DNA of 64,000 bases from Leptolyngbya subtilissima AS-A7 (GTDB lineage Bacteria; Cyanobacteriota; Cyanobacteriia; Phormidesmidales; Phormidesmidaceae), in contig NZ_JAMPKY010000007.1 in assembly GCF_039962255.1 (NCBI RefSeq), positions 186,001 through 250,000 on the forward strand. The letters run 5' to 3'. Numbering within the stretch: the stretch's first letter is position 1; every line of letters starts with the position of its first letter. Shown one piece after another: positions 28,107 through 36,476 of this stretch. The translations under genes and the position numbers were made by a program. The notes under the pieces were generated by a model. The model worked only from the letters and a program-made list of their open reading frames with translations, had not been told where the DNA came from and ran no database searches.

Positions 28107-29132
28107 ATGAAAGTATTAGTTACTGGTACAGAAGGCTATCTTGGCTGTTTGCTGGCACCGTTGCTCCTGCAAAAAGGCCATGACGTGATTGGCGTTGATA
28201 CCGGCTTTTATAAAGCAGGCTGGCTATACAACGGTATTAACTCGTCGGCTAAAACCCTAAACAAAGATATTCGCAATATTGAAGCTGCCGATCTTGAGGG
28301 TGTGGAAGCCATTGTTCACATGGCTGAGCTCTCTAACGATCCCCTAGGTAAGCTCGCCCCCAACATCACCTATGACATCAACCACAAAGGGTCTGTGCGC
28401 CTAGCGGAATTAGCCAAGGCCGCTGGGGTACGTCGCTTTGTCTATATGTCATCCTGTAGCGTTTACGGGGTTGCTGAAGGCGATGACTACGTCACCGAGG
28501 AGTCTGAGGTCAACCCTCAAACCGCCTACGCTAAATGCAAAACCCTCGTAGAGCAAGATCTGAAGCCCATGGCGGACGACGACTTCTCTCCCACCTTTAT
28601 GCGTAATGCCACCGCCTATGGGGCATCTCCGCGCATGCGTTTTGACATTGTGCTCAACAATCTCTCGGGGTTGGCTTGGACAACCAAAGAGATTCGCATG
28701 ACCAGCGATGGTACTCCCTGGCGTCCTTTAGTGCACGGTTTAGATATTGCTAAGTCAATTATCTGTGCCCTCGAAGCTCCCCGTGATATCGTCCACAATC
28801 AGGTCTTTAACGTCGGCGACACCAACCACAACTACCAGGTGCGCGAAATTGCGACGATTGTTGCAGAAACTTTCCCTGAATGTCAGCTGAGCTTTGGCAA
28901 GCCCGACACGGACAATCGCAGCTATCGCGTATCCTTCGACAAGATCAATAGCGTGCTGCCTGGGTTTAAGTGCGACTGGGATGCCAGACGTGGTGCAGAG
29001 CAACTTTTGAAGGTGTTCCAGCAAATCGATATGACCGAAGAGATGTTTACCTCTCGCGGCTTTACCCGTCTCAAGCAGCTGGAGTATCTCATTCGCACCC
29101 AGCAAATTGATAAAGATTTCTTCTGGAGCTAG
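28107..29132 (+). CDS. NAD-dependent epimerase/dehydratase (extended SDR)
   Basis: 341 residues. The Rossmann motif is VTGTEGYLG (residues 5-13), the active site is SSCSVYG followed by YAKCK (Y-x3-K), and the C-terminal half has the sugar-binding features FMRNATAYG, RMRFDIVLN and WRPLVHGLDIAKSI. It belongs with nucleotide-sugar 4-epimerases and 4,6-dehydratases; the exact reaction cannot be read from sequence. In this cluster the likely substrate is a CDP- or dTDP-sugar. ATG at 28107 is the natural start, since the open frame before it overlaps the end of lhgO without family similarity. It ends 2 bp before the RmlC-like gene, indicating translational coupling. Confidence 0.9.
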   Translation: MKVLVTGTEGYLGCLLAPLLLQKGHDVIGVDTGFYKAGWLYNGINSSAKTLNKDIRNIEAADLEGVEAIVHMAELSNDPLGKLAPNITYDINHKGSVRLAELAKAAGVRRFVYMSSCSVYGVAEGDDYVTEESEVNPQTAYAKCKTLVEQDLKPMADDDFSPTFMRNATAYGASPRMRFDIVLNNLSGLAWTTKEIRMTSDGTPWRPLVHGLDIAKSIICALEAPRDIVHNQVFNVGDTNHNYQVREIATIVAETFPECQLSFGKPDTDNRSYRVSFDKINSVLPGFKCDWDARRGAEQLLKVFQQIDMTEEMFTSRGFTRLKQLEYLIRTQQIDKDFFWS

Positions 29133-29134
29133 CC

Positions 29135-29665
29135 ATGATTTTTGAAGCAACTAATCTCAAAGATGCTTTTGTCATCGATCTCGAAATTCGCAGCGACGAC
29201 CGAGGCGGCTTTGCTCGTACCTTTTGCGCCAAGGAATTTGAAGAGCATGGGTTAAAGCCCATGGTTGCTCAGTGCAACATGTCCTTCAACTACAAGAAGG
29301 GTACTCTGCGGGGCATGCATTATCAGCTTGCCCCGGCAGCCGAGACTAAGCTGGTGCGCTGCACCCGCGGCGCTATCTACGATGTCATCATCGATATTCG
29401 CCCCGATTCTCCGACGTACATGCAGCACTTTGGCATTGAGCTAACCGCTGACAACCGTAAGGCGCTCTATGTACCTGAGCTGTTTGCCCACGGCTACCAA
29501 GCATTGACTGACGATGCTGAAGTGATCTACCAGGTAGGCGAATTTTATTCCCCTGGTTATGAGCAGGGTATTCGTTATGATGACCCCACCTTTGGCATTG
29601 AATGGCCAATTCCCGTGACGGTTATTTCTGAAAAAGATGGTCAGTGGCCTCCCTTTAAAAGCTAG
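29135..29665 (+). CDS. dTDP-4-dehydrorhamnose 3,5-epimerase family protein
   Basis: 176 residues, a cupin of the RmlC family. The catalytic base H62 in TLRGMHYQ and tyrosine Y132 in VIYQVGEFYSP are present, as are DDRGGFAR, VRCTRGAIYDVIIDIR and VPELFAHGYQAL. Family members epimerise C3 and/or C5 of 4-keto-6-deoxy nucleotide sugars; CDP-sugar versions are known as well as dTDP ones, and the rfbF context favours CDP. The gene follows the epimerase gene by 2 bp. A 12-bp perfect inverted repeat follows it and may reduce transcription into the next gene. Confidence 0.9.
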   Translation: MIFEATNLKDAFVIDLEIRSDDRGGFARTFCAKEFEEHGLKPMVAQCNMSFNYKKGTLRGMHYQLAPAAETKLVRCTRGAIYDVIIDIRPDSPTYMQHFGIELTADNRKALYVPELFAHGYQALTDDAEVIYQVGEFYSPGYEQGIRYDDPTFGIEWPIPVTVISEKDGQWPPFKS

Positions 29666-29675
29666 GTAATCTTCT

Positions 29676-29725
29676 GCCAGTTCTTTGCTGAGACGAAGTT
29701 CTCCGCCAAAGAACTGGCCTTTATT
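29676..29725 (+). terminator. Intra-cluster hairpin, possible attenuating terminator
   Basis: GCCAGTTCTTTG (29676-29687) and CAAAGAACTGGC (29707-29718) are perfectly complementary over 12 bp with a 19-base loop, followed by CTTTATT. The T-tract is weak, so this may be a leaky terminator or an mRNA end stabiliser between the RmlC-like and SAF genes. Confidence 0.6.
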
Positions 29726-29765
29726 GAGCTATTTCAATCTAATCTATCGCTTAGGTTTAAACACC

Positions 29766-31124
29766 ATGTTTATTGTTGATACGGCGCTAAAAGCCAGACA
29801 GGAAGCCGGCAATCCGGTTCGAGTGGGGATGATCGGCGCGGGGTTTATGGGGCGCGGGGTCGCTAACCAAATGCTCAACTCTGTGCCGGGTATGGAGTTG
29901 GTAGCGATCTCAAATCGCAACGTAGATACCGCTAAGCGGGCTTACCAAGAAGCAGGTGTCGAGGACATTACCGTCGTCTCCACTGTGGCTGACTTGGAAA
30001 ACAGCATTGCAGCGGGCGGCTATGCTGTTACCGATGACCCGATGCTGCTGTGTCGAGCAGAGGGTATTGATGCTCTGATTGAAGTCACTGGTGCCGTAGA
30101 GTTTGGTGCCCATGTGGTGATGGAGGCGATCGCCCACAAAAAGCACGTCGTGCTCATGAATGCTGAGCTAGATGGCACCATTGGCCCTATTCTCAAAACC
30201 TATGCCGATAAAGCTGGGGTGATTTTGTCAGCCTGCGATGGCGACCAGCCTGGCGTTGAGATGAACCTCTACCGCTTTGTTAAGAGCATCGGCCTTACTC
30301 CGCTGGTGTGCGGCAATATTAAGGGCCTACAAGACCCCTACCGCAACCCCACTACTCAAAAGGGGTTTGCCGAACAGTGGGGGCAGAATGTAAACATGGT
30401 AACCAGTTTTGCCGATGGCACCAAAGTCTCTTTTGAGCAAGCTATCGTTGCTAACGCCACCGGTATGACCGTCGCTAAACGCGGCATGTTGGGCCACGAT
30501 TTCAGGCTGCACCAGGATGAGTTGGTCAAGCAGTACGATCTCAACTACACCGGTCACATTGACGACCTAACCAAGCTGTACGATGTCGACCAGCTCAAGG
30601 AACTGGGCGGCATCGTTGACTACGTCGTAGCGGTAAAACCCGGCCCTGGAGTCTATGTATTTGGTACCCACGACGATCCCAAGCAGCGCCATTATCTGAA
30701 CCTATACAAGCTGGGTGAGGGGCCTCTATACAGCTTCTACACCCCCTACCACCTGTGCCACTTTGAAGTGCCACTGTCAGTCGCCCGCGTTGTCTTGTTT
30801 GGCGACGCCGTTATGACTCCCATTGCTGGCCAGAAGGTTGATGTGGTGACCATCGCCAAAATCGACCTGAAAGCTGGTGAGACTATTGACTGCATTGGCG
30901 GCTTTATGACCTACGGCGAGTGCGAAACCGCTGAAATCACCGCGGCGGAAAACTTGCTTCCGGTGGGTCTAGCTGAGGGCTGTAAGCTAAAGCGGGATGT
31001 TGCTAAGGATCAGGCGTTAACCTACGACGATGTCGAGCTTCCTCCTGGGCGTCTGTGCGACAAGCTGCGGGCTGAACAAAACGCTATGTTTGCTCCGCAA
31101 AAATCCCTTGCCGGGGTAGCGTAG
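29766..31124 (+). CDS. NAD(P)-dependent oxidoreductase with C-terminal SAF domain
   Basis: 452 residues. Residues 1-150 are a Rossmann domain (VGMIGAGFMGRGVANQM) of the homoserine-dehydrogenase-like NAD-binding type; the middle has EVTGAVEFGAHVVMEAI, MNAELDGTIGP and SACDGDQPGVEMN. Residues about 360-435 form an SAF domain (PIAGQKVDVVTIAKIDLKAGETIDCIGGFM) like those of sialic acid synthase and altronate dehydratase. Such proteins are often mislabelled as flagellar FlgA-like. Their reaction is not established as far as I know; the company of rfbF, an epimerase and an RmlC-like cupin suggests a carbohydrate substrate. The ATG at 29766 gives the natural N terminus. A terminator follows at 31164. 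Confidence 0.85.
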   Translation: MFIVDTALKARQEAGNPVRVGMIGAGFMGRGVANQMLNSVPGMELVAISNRNVDTAKRAYQEAGVEDITVVSTVADLENSIAAGGYAVTDDPMLLCRAEGIDALIEVTGAVEFGAHVVMEAIAHKKHVVLMNAELDGTIGPILKTYADKAGVILSACDGDQPGVEMNLYRFVKSIGLTPLVCGNIKGLQDPYRNPTTQKGFAEQWGQNVNMVTSFADGTKVSFEQAIVANATGMTVAKRGMLGHDFRLHQDELVKQYDLNYTGHIDDLTKLYDVDQLKELGGIVDYVVAVKPGPGVYVFGTHDDPKQRHYLNLYKLGEGPLYSFYTPYHLCHFEVPLSVARVVLFGDAVMTPIAGQKVDVVTIAKIDLKAGETIDCIGGFMTYGECETAEITAAENLLPVGLAEGCKLKRDVAKDQALTYDDVELPPGRLCDKLRAEQNAMFAPQKSLAGVA

Positions 31125-31163
31125 CTAGGGTAATTCCCTATTGCTCAACAGACTTAATGTAAG

Positions 31164-31195
31164 AGGGGAAGTCCACGATGGGCTTTCCCTTTTTT
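31164..31195 (+). terminator. Terminator after the SAF oxidoreductase gene
   Basis: GGGGAAGTCC and GGGCTTTCCC form an imperfect stem over an ACGAT loop and are followed by TTTTTT. It lies 40 bp past the stop at 31124. Confidence 0.78.
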
Positions 31196-31338
31196 ATGAT
31201 CTTGCTGAGGGGAATGAATGCTTGAAAAGCAAAGTGGGATACACCACGGCTGCCGGATCTGAAGAGGGGCGATCGCATATCTAGGCAGATGAACATGGAT
31301 GAGCTTGCCGATCTACATTGCTAACCCACTCCTTGTCG

Positions 31339-32118
31339 CTAGCTATAGCGGGTCAAGTTGACGCGATAGCGCTCTTTTTTAGTAACGGCGACTTCACCAA
31401 TTTCGAGCCTTCCCTTGCCGCGAATTGCGATTAAGTCCCCAGTGGCCAGGGTGTGGCTGGCTTGGGTGATCGGCTTCCAATTCACGCGTACATCGCCGCT
31501 GTTGATGAGGTCAGCCATTTTGCTGCGCGACATGCCAAACCCGGCGGAGGCCACCGCATCGAGTCTCAGGGATGCTTCAACAGTGGTCAGGTCTTTTTTC
31601 TGAGGAGCACGCACCCGCAGTTGATCCCACTCTAGGGGTTGAGTCTTTACAGGTACAGAGCGTACTTGAGTAAGGGACTGGGTGAGAAATTCTGCCAGTT
31701 CAGGCACAACGATCGCCTGCGCCCCCCGCTCTCCAAGCACGATGATGTCGCCCACTTTGCCACGGTGCAGGCCGGTGCCGAGCAGGGCCCCTAAAAAGTC
31801 CCCATGGCTAGCGGGATCGAACATAAAGTTTCCCCCTACCGTCAGCAGCGATAGGGGAATCTGGGTCTGATCGAGGGGAATATCGGCTCGCGCGATCGCC
31901 AGCCGCTGGCGCTCAGCCTGGGGATACCCACCCCAAGCGAGGCTGTGAACATCGGTCAATCGCTGGAGCAGCGCTGCGGCCTCGATTTGCTCGGGGGGCG
32001 ACAAAAAGTCGGTAACGACGATATCCCAGGTTTTGATGGCCTGGTCGGCCTGGTCTAAAACACGGGCCAAACAGTCGCGGTTGTCACTCGATTTCAGCAG
32101 GTCATCCTTGGGTAGCAT
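31339..32118 (-). CDS. Photosystem II S4-domain (YlmH-like) RNA-binding protein
   Basis: 259 residues. The C-terminal S4 domain (about 180-240) has RLDAVASAGFGMSRSKMADLINSGDVRVNWKPI, the alpha-L RNA-binding motif. The N-terminal two-thirds (PLSLLTVGGNFMFDPASHGDFLGALLGTGLHRGKVGDI) matches the cyanobacterial and plant family annotated as photosystem II S4 proteins and relates to YlmH. YlmH-type proteins are implicated in rescue or recycling of stalled large ribosomal subunits in Gram-positive bacteria; a photosystem role is only from the family name. The ATG is at 32118. The gene is convergent with the sugar cluster and stands alone. Confidence 0.9.
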   Translation of the reverse strand: MLPKDDLLKSSDNRDCLARVLDQADQAIKTWDIVVTDFLSPPEQIEAAALLQRLTDVHSLAWGGYPQAERQRLAIARADIPLDQTQIPLSLLTVGGNFMFDPASHGDFLGALLGTGLHRGKVGDIIVLGERGAQAIVVPELAEFLTQSLTQVRSVPVKTQPLEWDQLRVRAPQKKDLTTVEASLRLDAVASAGFGMSRSKMADLINSGDVRVNWKPITQASHTLATGDLIAIRGKGRLEIGEVAVTKKERYRVNLTRYS

Positions 32119-32279
32119 GGGCAGAGAGCGTTTAGCGACAGATCAGTGATGGTGGTGGACTTGGGCAAACCCAACCTTCGGGCACTGATCCTAGCTTACT
32201 GTCAGGCAGACCTGGGGCAGAGGAGGGAAACTAGGTGGTTATGGGTTTCAACCTGACCACCTGGTTTCTGCAGCGGTAG

Positions 32280-32882
32280 TTAGTTGGCGATCGCTTCAGT
32301 TACCTCCTTGCGCTTGGCATAAATGCTCTTTAGGTGGCGCTTCACTGTATTGACGGTGATGTAGAGTTCCTGAGCGATCTCGTCGTAGGTGCGATTGGCT
32401 CGGCGCAGCACCCACACGGCTCGCTCACGGGGGGTGAGGTCATACTGCAATGCTTCAAGCATGGCAGAGGCGTGGGCTGCACGGGTTTGATTTTCTAAAG
32501 ACACCAGCAGATAAGCACTGGCCGTAGCAGGCAGTTCGAGCCACTGAATACGGGCTCGAATTTGGTGTCCAGAGCAAGACGTAAATTCTTGGGTGAGCAC
32601 CAGCATGGTTTCGGGGTAAAACTCACGGCTTTCTAGGAGGTGCACACACATAGCTTTAAGCCCAGGGGGCAGAAGATTCGTACTATCACTGCCGCTGAGA
32701 TCGCGGCAGAGGGCTCTACCCTTCTGATTGCTATGTACGCAGGTGCCGTCTTCGGCCAAGACCAAAATTCCATCAACAAAGCCTTCGAGCACGGCGCTGA
32801 GCAGGGGTAGATTAGCCTGGGTTGCTGGGGAAGCAATAAAACGAGAATTAGAGAGAGTGGTGGATGAACTCATAGTGACCAT
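32280..32882 (-). CDS. LuxR-type transcriptional regulator with PAS-like domain
   Basis: 200 residues. The C terminus is a GerE/LuxR helix-turn-helix (LTPRERAVWVLRRANRTYDEIAQELYITVNTVKRHLKSIYAKR), preceded by a PAS-like region (about 20-130: LLSAVLEGFVDGILVLAEDGTCVHSNQKGR). Similar two-domain LuxR proteins are common in cyanobacteria and often have unknown cues. No receiver domain or phospho-acceptor is present. The start is ambiguous between ATG at 32882 and ATG at 32873; an AGGT lies nine bases before the former. It is divergent from the TPR lipoprotein-like gene with about 520 bp between them; its targets are unknown. Confidence 0.88.
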   Translation of the reverse strand: MVTMSSSTTLSNSRFIASPATQANLPLLSAVLEGFVDGILVLAEDGTCVHSNQKGRALCRDLSGSDSTNLLPPGLKAMCVHLLESREFYPETMLVLTQEFTSCSGHQIRARIQWLELPATASAYLLVSLENQTRAAHASAMLEALQYDLTPRERAVWVLRRANRTYDEIAQELYITVNTVKRHLKSIYAKRKEVTEAIAN

Positions 32883-33403
32883 GGGGCTACCTGGTTTAAG
32901 ACACGACAGAGTTAAGGGAGTCATCCGGGAACACAGCCGGTTAAGTTGCGCTGGGATGGTTTGCGCTGGAGTTTTCAGTAAAGAGAACCTCAACCTGGAG
33001 GGTGGGATCTCCGCACACTAGGGACAGTTTTCTAAGTGGTTTCTACAGGGTTGCAGCGGCGGCGAAGGTGAATCGCCCGTAAAAATACGGATAAAACTGA
33101 CAGATTCTTCACCAAGATGAAGCGTTGTTCTGGAAAGTTTGGCAAGTTTCTATGGCAATTTGCTGACTTTTTGAGTCATTTATTTGGTAATGGAAACCGG
33201 TCTCGGGTTAAAGGGCTTGCATAGATGCTGTTCGCCACGTTCTGAGCAGATTGAGCAAGGCTCAGTAGCTACCAGAGCGCCCGGCCCAATCTGCTGCACT
33301 AGTCGCTAAGTTGTTGCAGCAATTTGATGAGACGGTTGAAAAAGTAAGGGCTTATCTATATTGTTATGGGCATTCCATTGGGCTAGGGGCCATAGTAACA
33401 AGT
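32883..33403. other. Divergent intergenic region between luxR-type and TPR genes
   Basis: 521 bp with no supported gene. A small palindrome CCGTA-AAAA-TACGG lies at 33077-33090. Open frames here extend from the flanking genes without added family character. No clear promoter is assigned. Confidence 0.5.
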
Positions 33404-34306
33404 ATGATATCGGCCAATCGACGACTGTTACGACGTTTGCGGGGGGGCATGATGGCCGCTGCGATCGCACTTCCCTTCCTCTATCCAACACTGCATGTGG
33501 CAAGCTATGCCCAGGAAGCACCGCCAGCGGCGGCAGAGGCCGCCCTCAACCAAGGGTTGAGCCTCATTCAGCAGGGGCAAATCGACGGTGCTCTGGCCCA
33601 GTTTCAGCAGGCGGCAGCCCTAGACCCCACCCTGGCTGCGGCCCATTACAACGTTGGCCTAGCCCTGCGCCAAAAAGGTGAGCTACAAGAGGCAGCCTCC
33701 GCGTTCTGGGCAGCAATTCGAGCTGATCCGCAGTTTGCGCTGGCCTACGCCAACCTAGGCGGGGCTCTGATCGAAGGCAATAACCTTGATCAGGCCGAAC
33801 AGTATTTGCAGCGGGCGATCGCCATTCAGCCCGACTTGGGCAATGCCCATTACAACCTGGGCTTGGTTTATCAGTCTCAGGGAAAATTTCCCGAGGCACT
33901 GGCGGCGTTCGAACGGGCAGGTCAATATAGCCCCAACGCCCCCGAGTCATTTTTGCAGAGGGGCATTATCTACCTACAAACCGAGCGCAACGCCGAAGCC
34001 GAGGCTGTGCTGCAACAGGCTCTGACTCTTCAGCCCCGGTACGCGCAAGCCCACTACAACTTGGGAATTGCTCGATTCAACCAGGGTCAAACCGAGACTG
34101 CTCTCAACTCGTTTCGCATAGCGACTCAAATCAACGGTGGCTACGCTGACGCCTACTACAGTGCTGGGCTAGCCTTTATTCAGCTTGGTCGTTTTGCTGA
34201 AGCCCGCACCGTGCTGGAATATGCCAAAAACCTCTATATCACCATGGGTAACCCAACCTGGGCAGCTAAAGCCCAAAGTCACCTAGGGCAATTGCCCGAG
34301 AGCTAG
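33404..34306 (+). CDS. Secreted or periplasmic tetratricopeptide-repeat protein
   Basis: 300 residues. A basic N terminus (NRRLLRRLRGG) followed by a hydrophobic core and a likely AQEAPP junction is a signal peptide. About seven TPR units follow from residue 40 to 290, with the typical A-x-YNLGLAL-x-Q/G-x-ALAAFE pattern (for example AHYNVGLALRQKGELQEAASAF and AHYNLGIARFNQGQTETALNSF). TPR proteins scaffold complexes; partners are unknown. I chose the ATG at 33404, where the signal peptide begins; an open frame back to 33311 lacks it. The gene is convergent with the methyltransferase-glycosyltransferase gene. Confidence 0.88.
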   Translation: MISANRRLLRRLRGGMMAAAIALPFLYPTLHVASYAQEAPPAAAEAALNQGLSLIQQGQIDGALAQFQQAAALDPTLAAAHYNVGLALRQKGELQEAASAFWAAIRADPQFALAYANLGGALIEGNNLDQAEQYLQRAIAIQPDLGNAHYNLGLVYQSQGKFPEALAAFERAGQYSPNAPESFLQRGIIYLQTERNAEAEAVLQQALTLQPRYAQAHYNLGIARFNQGQTETALNSFRIATQINGGYADAYYSAGLAFIQLGRFAEARTVLEYAKNLYITMGNPTWAAKAQSHLGQLPES

Positions 34307-34361
34307 TGAGTTTGAAGGGGTACGGTTTAGCGATTTACACGACTATTTCACTACCGAAGCA

Positions 34362-35834
34362 CTATCGAAACTTGAGCTTGCGAGAGGCGTAGAGGCACAT
34401 TTTCAGCAAGATTAGCCCTTCTCTAACGTGGGCAATATTTGAGCTCCCATAGGTGCGAGGCTGGTAGCGAATTGGCACTTCCACAATGTGGAGGTTGAGC
34501 TTAGCAGCCCCAAACAGCAGGTCAAAATCCCCAAAGGGGTCGAAGTCGCCGAAGTAGCTGCGCCCGGCAGCAATACGCTTATAGTCGCGTCGCCACAACA
34601 CTTTGGTGCCGCAAAGGGTGTCTTTAAGCGGCTGCTCTAGCAAAAATGAGAAGAGCAGAGCAAAGATTTTGTTGGCCACCATATTGAGCCAGGGCATGGC
34701 GGTCGTAGAGCGAGGGTAAACCAACCGCGATCCGTTGGCAAATTCTCCCCGACCTGAGGCCAGCACTTCGACAAAGTGGGGCAAATCTTCTGGGGGAACG
34801 GTCAAATCAGCATCGAGAATAAGCAGAATGTCGCCGCTGGCCTGGTCGAACCCGAGCCGCACTGCATCCGCCTTGCCCCGCCCCGTCTGCTGGAATGCCT
34901 TCAGCGTAAAAGGCCCTCGATAGGTCTGCACTAAATCCTGAATGGCTTGCCAAGTCTGGTCACGGGAGTGGCCTTCGACAAAGATGACTTCGGTATGGGC
35001 ACCCAGTTGGGGCAGCCGAGCCACGGCAGCGGCAACGTTTCCCGCCTCATTTCGAGCTGGAATGATGACGGAACAGGTCGGCTGATCTGAATTGGGAACG
35101 GATTGAGGCCGAGCCACGATAAAGGTGGTCAAGCACAGGTGCTTAACCACGGGCAGAGGCGCTAGATAGCGATTCACCAAGCCAGCTATCCCCGGCACAA
35201 ACTTGGGCCAGAGAAACCGATTGCCCCGCTGAAGGGGGCGATAGCCGGTGATGGTGAGTAGGTTAGCCACGTCATCCATGCTCAGCCAGTTTTGGGGGGG
35301 TTGGGGGCGGCGCTGTCCTATCCGTTCGGCTAGGCCCAGCAGGGGCTCCCAAAGGTGGCTGTGGAAGGTGAGAATGAGGCGAGTGTGGGGCTGGCAGAAG
35401 GGCTGCAACCGCTGGAGCACAGCTTGAATATCGCCTAGGTAGCCCAGCACTCCTGACAGCAGAATGTAGTCGAACTGGCGGTGTTCTAAAGCCAGCTGAG
35501 CGGGCTCGATCGCCTCAGCATCTAGCGTGTAGAAGGCAAGCTCAGGGTATTTTTGGCTGGCGATCGCCGTCACCGCCGGAGCAAAGTCAATGCCTACCCC
35601 AATCGCTGGAGCGGTGGCATGGAGCAGGTCACCAGTACCGCAGCCGACTTCTAGCACGCGGCTGCCGGGTGGAATAATAAATTGATGAAGCCGAGCCAGA
35701 TCGCCGTAGTAGTAGCGGTTGCGACGACTCCAGCGATCTAGCTCGGAGGCAGTGTAATCAAAGTAGGCCCGGATATCTTGCTTGAAGTCTTGCTTGGGGG
35801 CCTCAAGCAAATTAGTGGAATGGGCTTGAATCAC
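34362..35834 (-). CDS. Fused SAM methyltransferase and family 2 glycosyltransferase
   Basis: 490 residues. Residues about 20-245 are a class I methyltransferase (VLEVGCGTGDLLHATAP, the SAM motif; DYILLSGVLGYLGD). Residues about 250-485 are a GT2 domain: CSVIIPARNEAGNVAAAV, FVEGHSRDQTW, GRGKADAVRLGF, ILLILDADLTVPPEDLP (DxD-like) and GTKVLWRRDYKRI, resembling dolichol-phosphate-mannose-synthase-like enzymes. It probably acts on a lipid-linked sugar at the membrane face, though no membrane span is present. The start is GTG at 35834, without a clear ribosome site. It lies 6 bp after the psaI stop and in the same reading frame (TAA, two codons, GTG), so translation probably depends on psaI. Confidence 0.9.
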   Translation of the reverse strand: MIQAHSTNLLEAPKQDFKQDIRAYFDYTASELDRWSRRNRYYYGDLARLHQFIIPPGSRVLEVGCGTGDLLHATAPAIGVGIDFAPAVTAIASQKYPELAFYTLDAEAIEPAQLALEHRQFDYILLSGVLGYLGDIQAVLQRLQPFCQPHTRLILTFHSHLWEPLLGLAERIGQRRPQPPQNWLSMDDVANLLTITGYRPLQRGNRFLWPKFVPGIAGLVNRYLAPLPVVKHLCLTTFIVARPQSVPNSDQPTCSVIIPARNEAGNVAAAVARLPQLGAHTEVIFVEGHSRDQTWQAIQDLVQTYRGPFTLKAFQQTGRGKADAVRLGFDQASGDILLILDADLTVPPEDLPHFVEVLASGRGEFANGSRLVYPRSTTAMPWLNMVANKIFALLFSFLLEQPLKDTLCGTKVLWRRDYKRIAAGRSYFGDFDPFGDFDLLFGAAKLNLHIVEVPIRYQPRTYGSSNIAHVREGLILLKMCLYASRKLKFR

Positions 35835-35840
35835 AGACGT

Positions 35841-35969
35841 TTAGGACTTCTTGAGGGGCTCAGCGGCGTCATCCCGCTCAATGTAAAGGAATAAAAAGGC
35901 CATGGCAACAGCGGGAAAGACAAGCCCCACCAAAGGAACCAGAATAGAGGGTAAGAATGCAGCTGGCAT
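35841..35969 (-). CDS. psaI: Photosystem I reaction centre subunit VIII
   Basis: 42 residues in a single membrane span: it starts [15 protein letters not shown], continues [16 protein letters not shown] and ends [11 protein letters not shown]. The AAFLP-IL-P and FP-V-M--LF-YIE pattern matches PsaI, which sits beside PsaL and helps PSI trimer formation. The C-terminal extension after YIE is longer than in most PsaI. A GAGGT ribosome site lies 8 bases before the ATG. PsaI genes commonly lie near psaL; psaL is not in this window. The gene is immediately upstream of the methyltransferase-glycosyltransferase gene. Confidence 0.85.
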   Translation of the reverse strand: MPAAFLPSILVPLVGLVFPAVAMAFLFLYIERDDAAEPLKKS

Positions 35970-36031
35970 AGGGTTTCTACCTCAATAGCAACATCACAGC
36001 GTTGAGCATAAGACTACTGCGAATCGGCGTT

Positions 36032-36427
36032 CTATATGTCTATCTTGTTACAAACTTTCTCACTCGACGGGTTTGCCTCTTCCAAGAGCAGACGGCTGTG
36101 CCACCAGGCTTGGGTTTCGCGATCGAGCTTGGCAGTGTAAAGGGTGGTGACAAAGGACTGAGCTCCATAGCCCTGACCGACAATTTCAACGCAGTAGGAG
36201 GGCGACTTGCGGGTGGCCATATCGGGCACAAATCGCTTGCCAATGCGCCGCCAGCTGGGCTCTTTGCCCCGCCACTGAATGCGACAGCAGGGCCAGGGTA
36301 GCTGATCGCGATCGAACAGGCGGCAGCAGGGACCGACGACGCGGTAGGTGAGATGCGCCCCTGGGCTCTGAAAAACATGGCCCGTAGGCCAGGGATGCTC
36401 TGAGGAGGGCGGCAGGGGCGGTATCAT
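36032..36427 (-). CDS. Conserved cyanobacterial hypothetical protein
   Basis: 131 residues, basic, with no signal or membrane span. It is rich in aromatic residues and carries several cysteines (VVGPCCRLFDRDQLPWPCCRIQW, SPSYCVEIV). I recognise no domain, though the sequence has the coherent composition of a real gene. The two CC pairs and histidines might bind a metal, but this is speculation. The ATG at 36427 is chosen because the open frame before it overlaps the divergent DUF2470 promoter region. It is divergent from DUF2470, with 49 bp between starts. Confidence 0.7.
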   Translation of the reverse strand: MIPPLPPSSEHPWPTGHVFQSPGAHLTYRVVGPCCRLFDRDQLPWPCCRIQWRGKEPSWRRIGKRFVPDMATRKSPSYCVEIVGQGYGAQSFVTTLYTAKLDRETQAWWHSRLLLEEANPSSEKVCNKIDI

Positions 36428-36476
36428 AACAGCATGTAACAACTGGCCAATGTTGAAGTAGTCTACGGGATTTTCT

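Noticed and set aside
29766-31124. Label as a flagellar FlgA-like protein
   Set aside because: The SAF domain produces this common mislabel; the Rossmann domain and the sugar-gene context show an oxidoreductase.
36002-36301. Plus-strand open frame opposite the hypothetical gene at 36032
   Set aside because: It is a shadow of the minus-strand gene, whose start, length and neighbours fit better.
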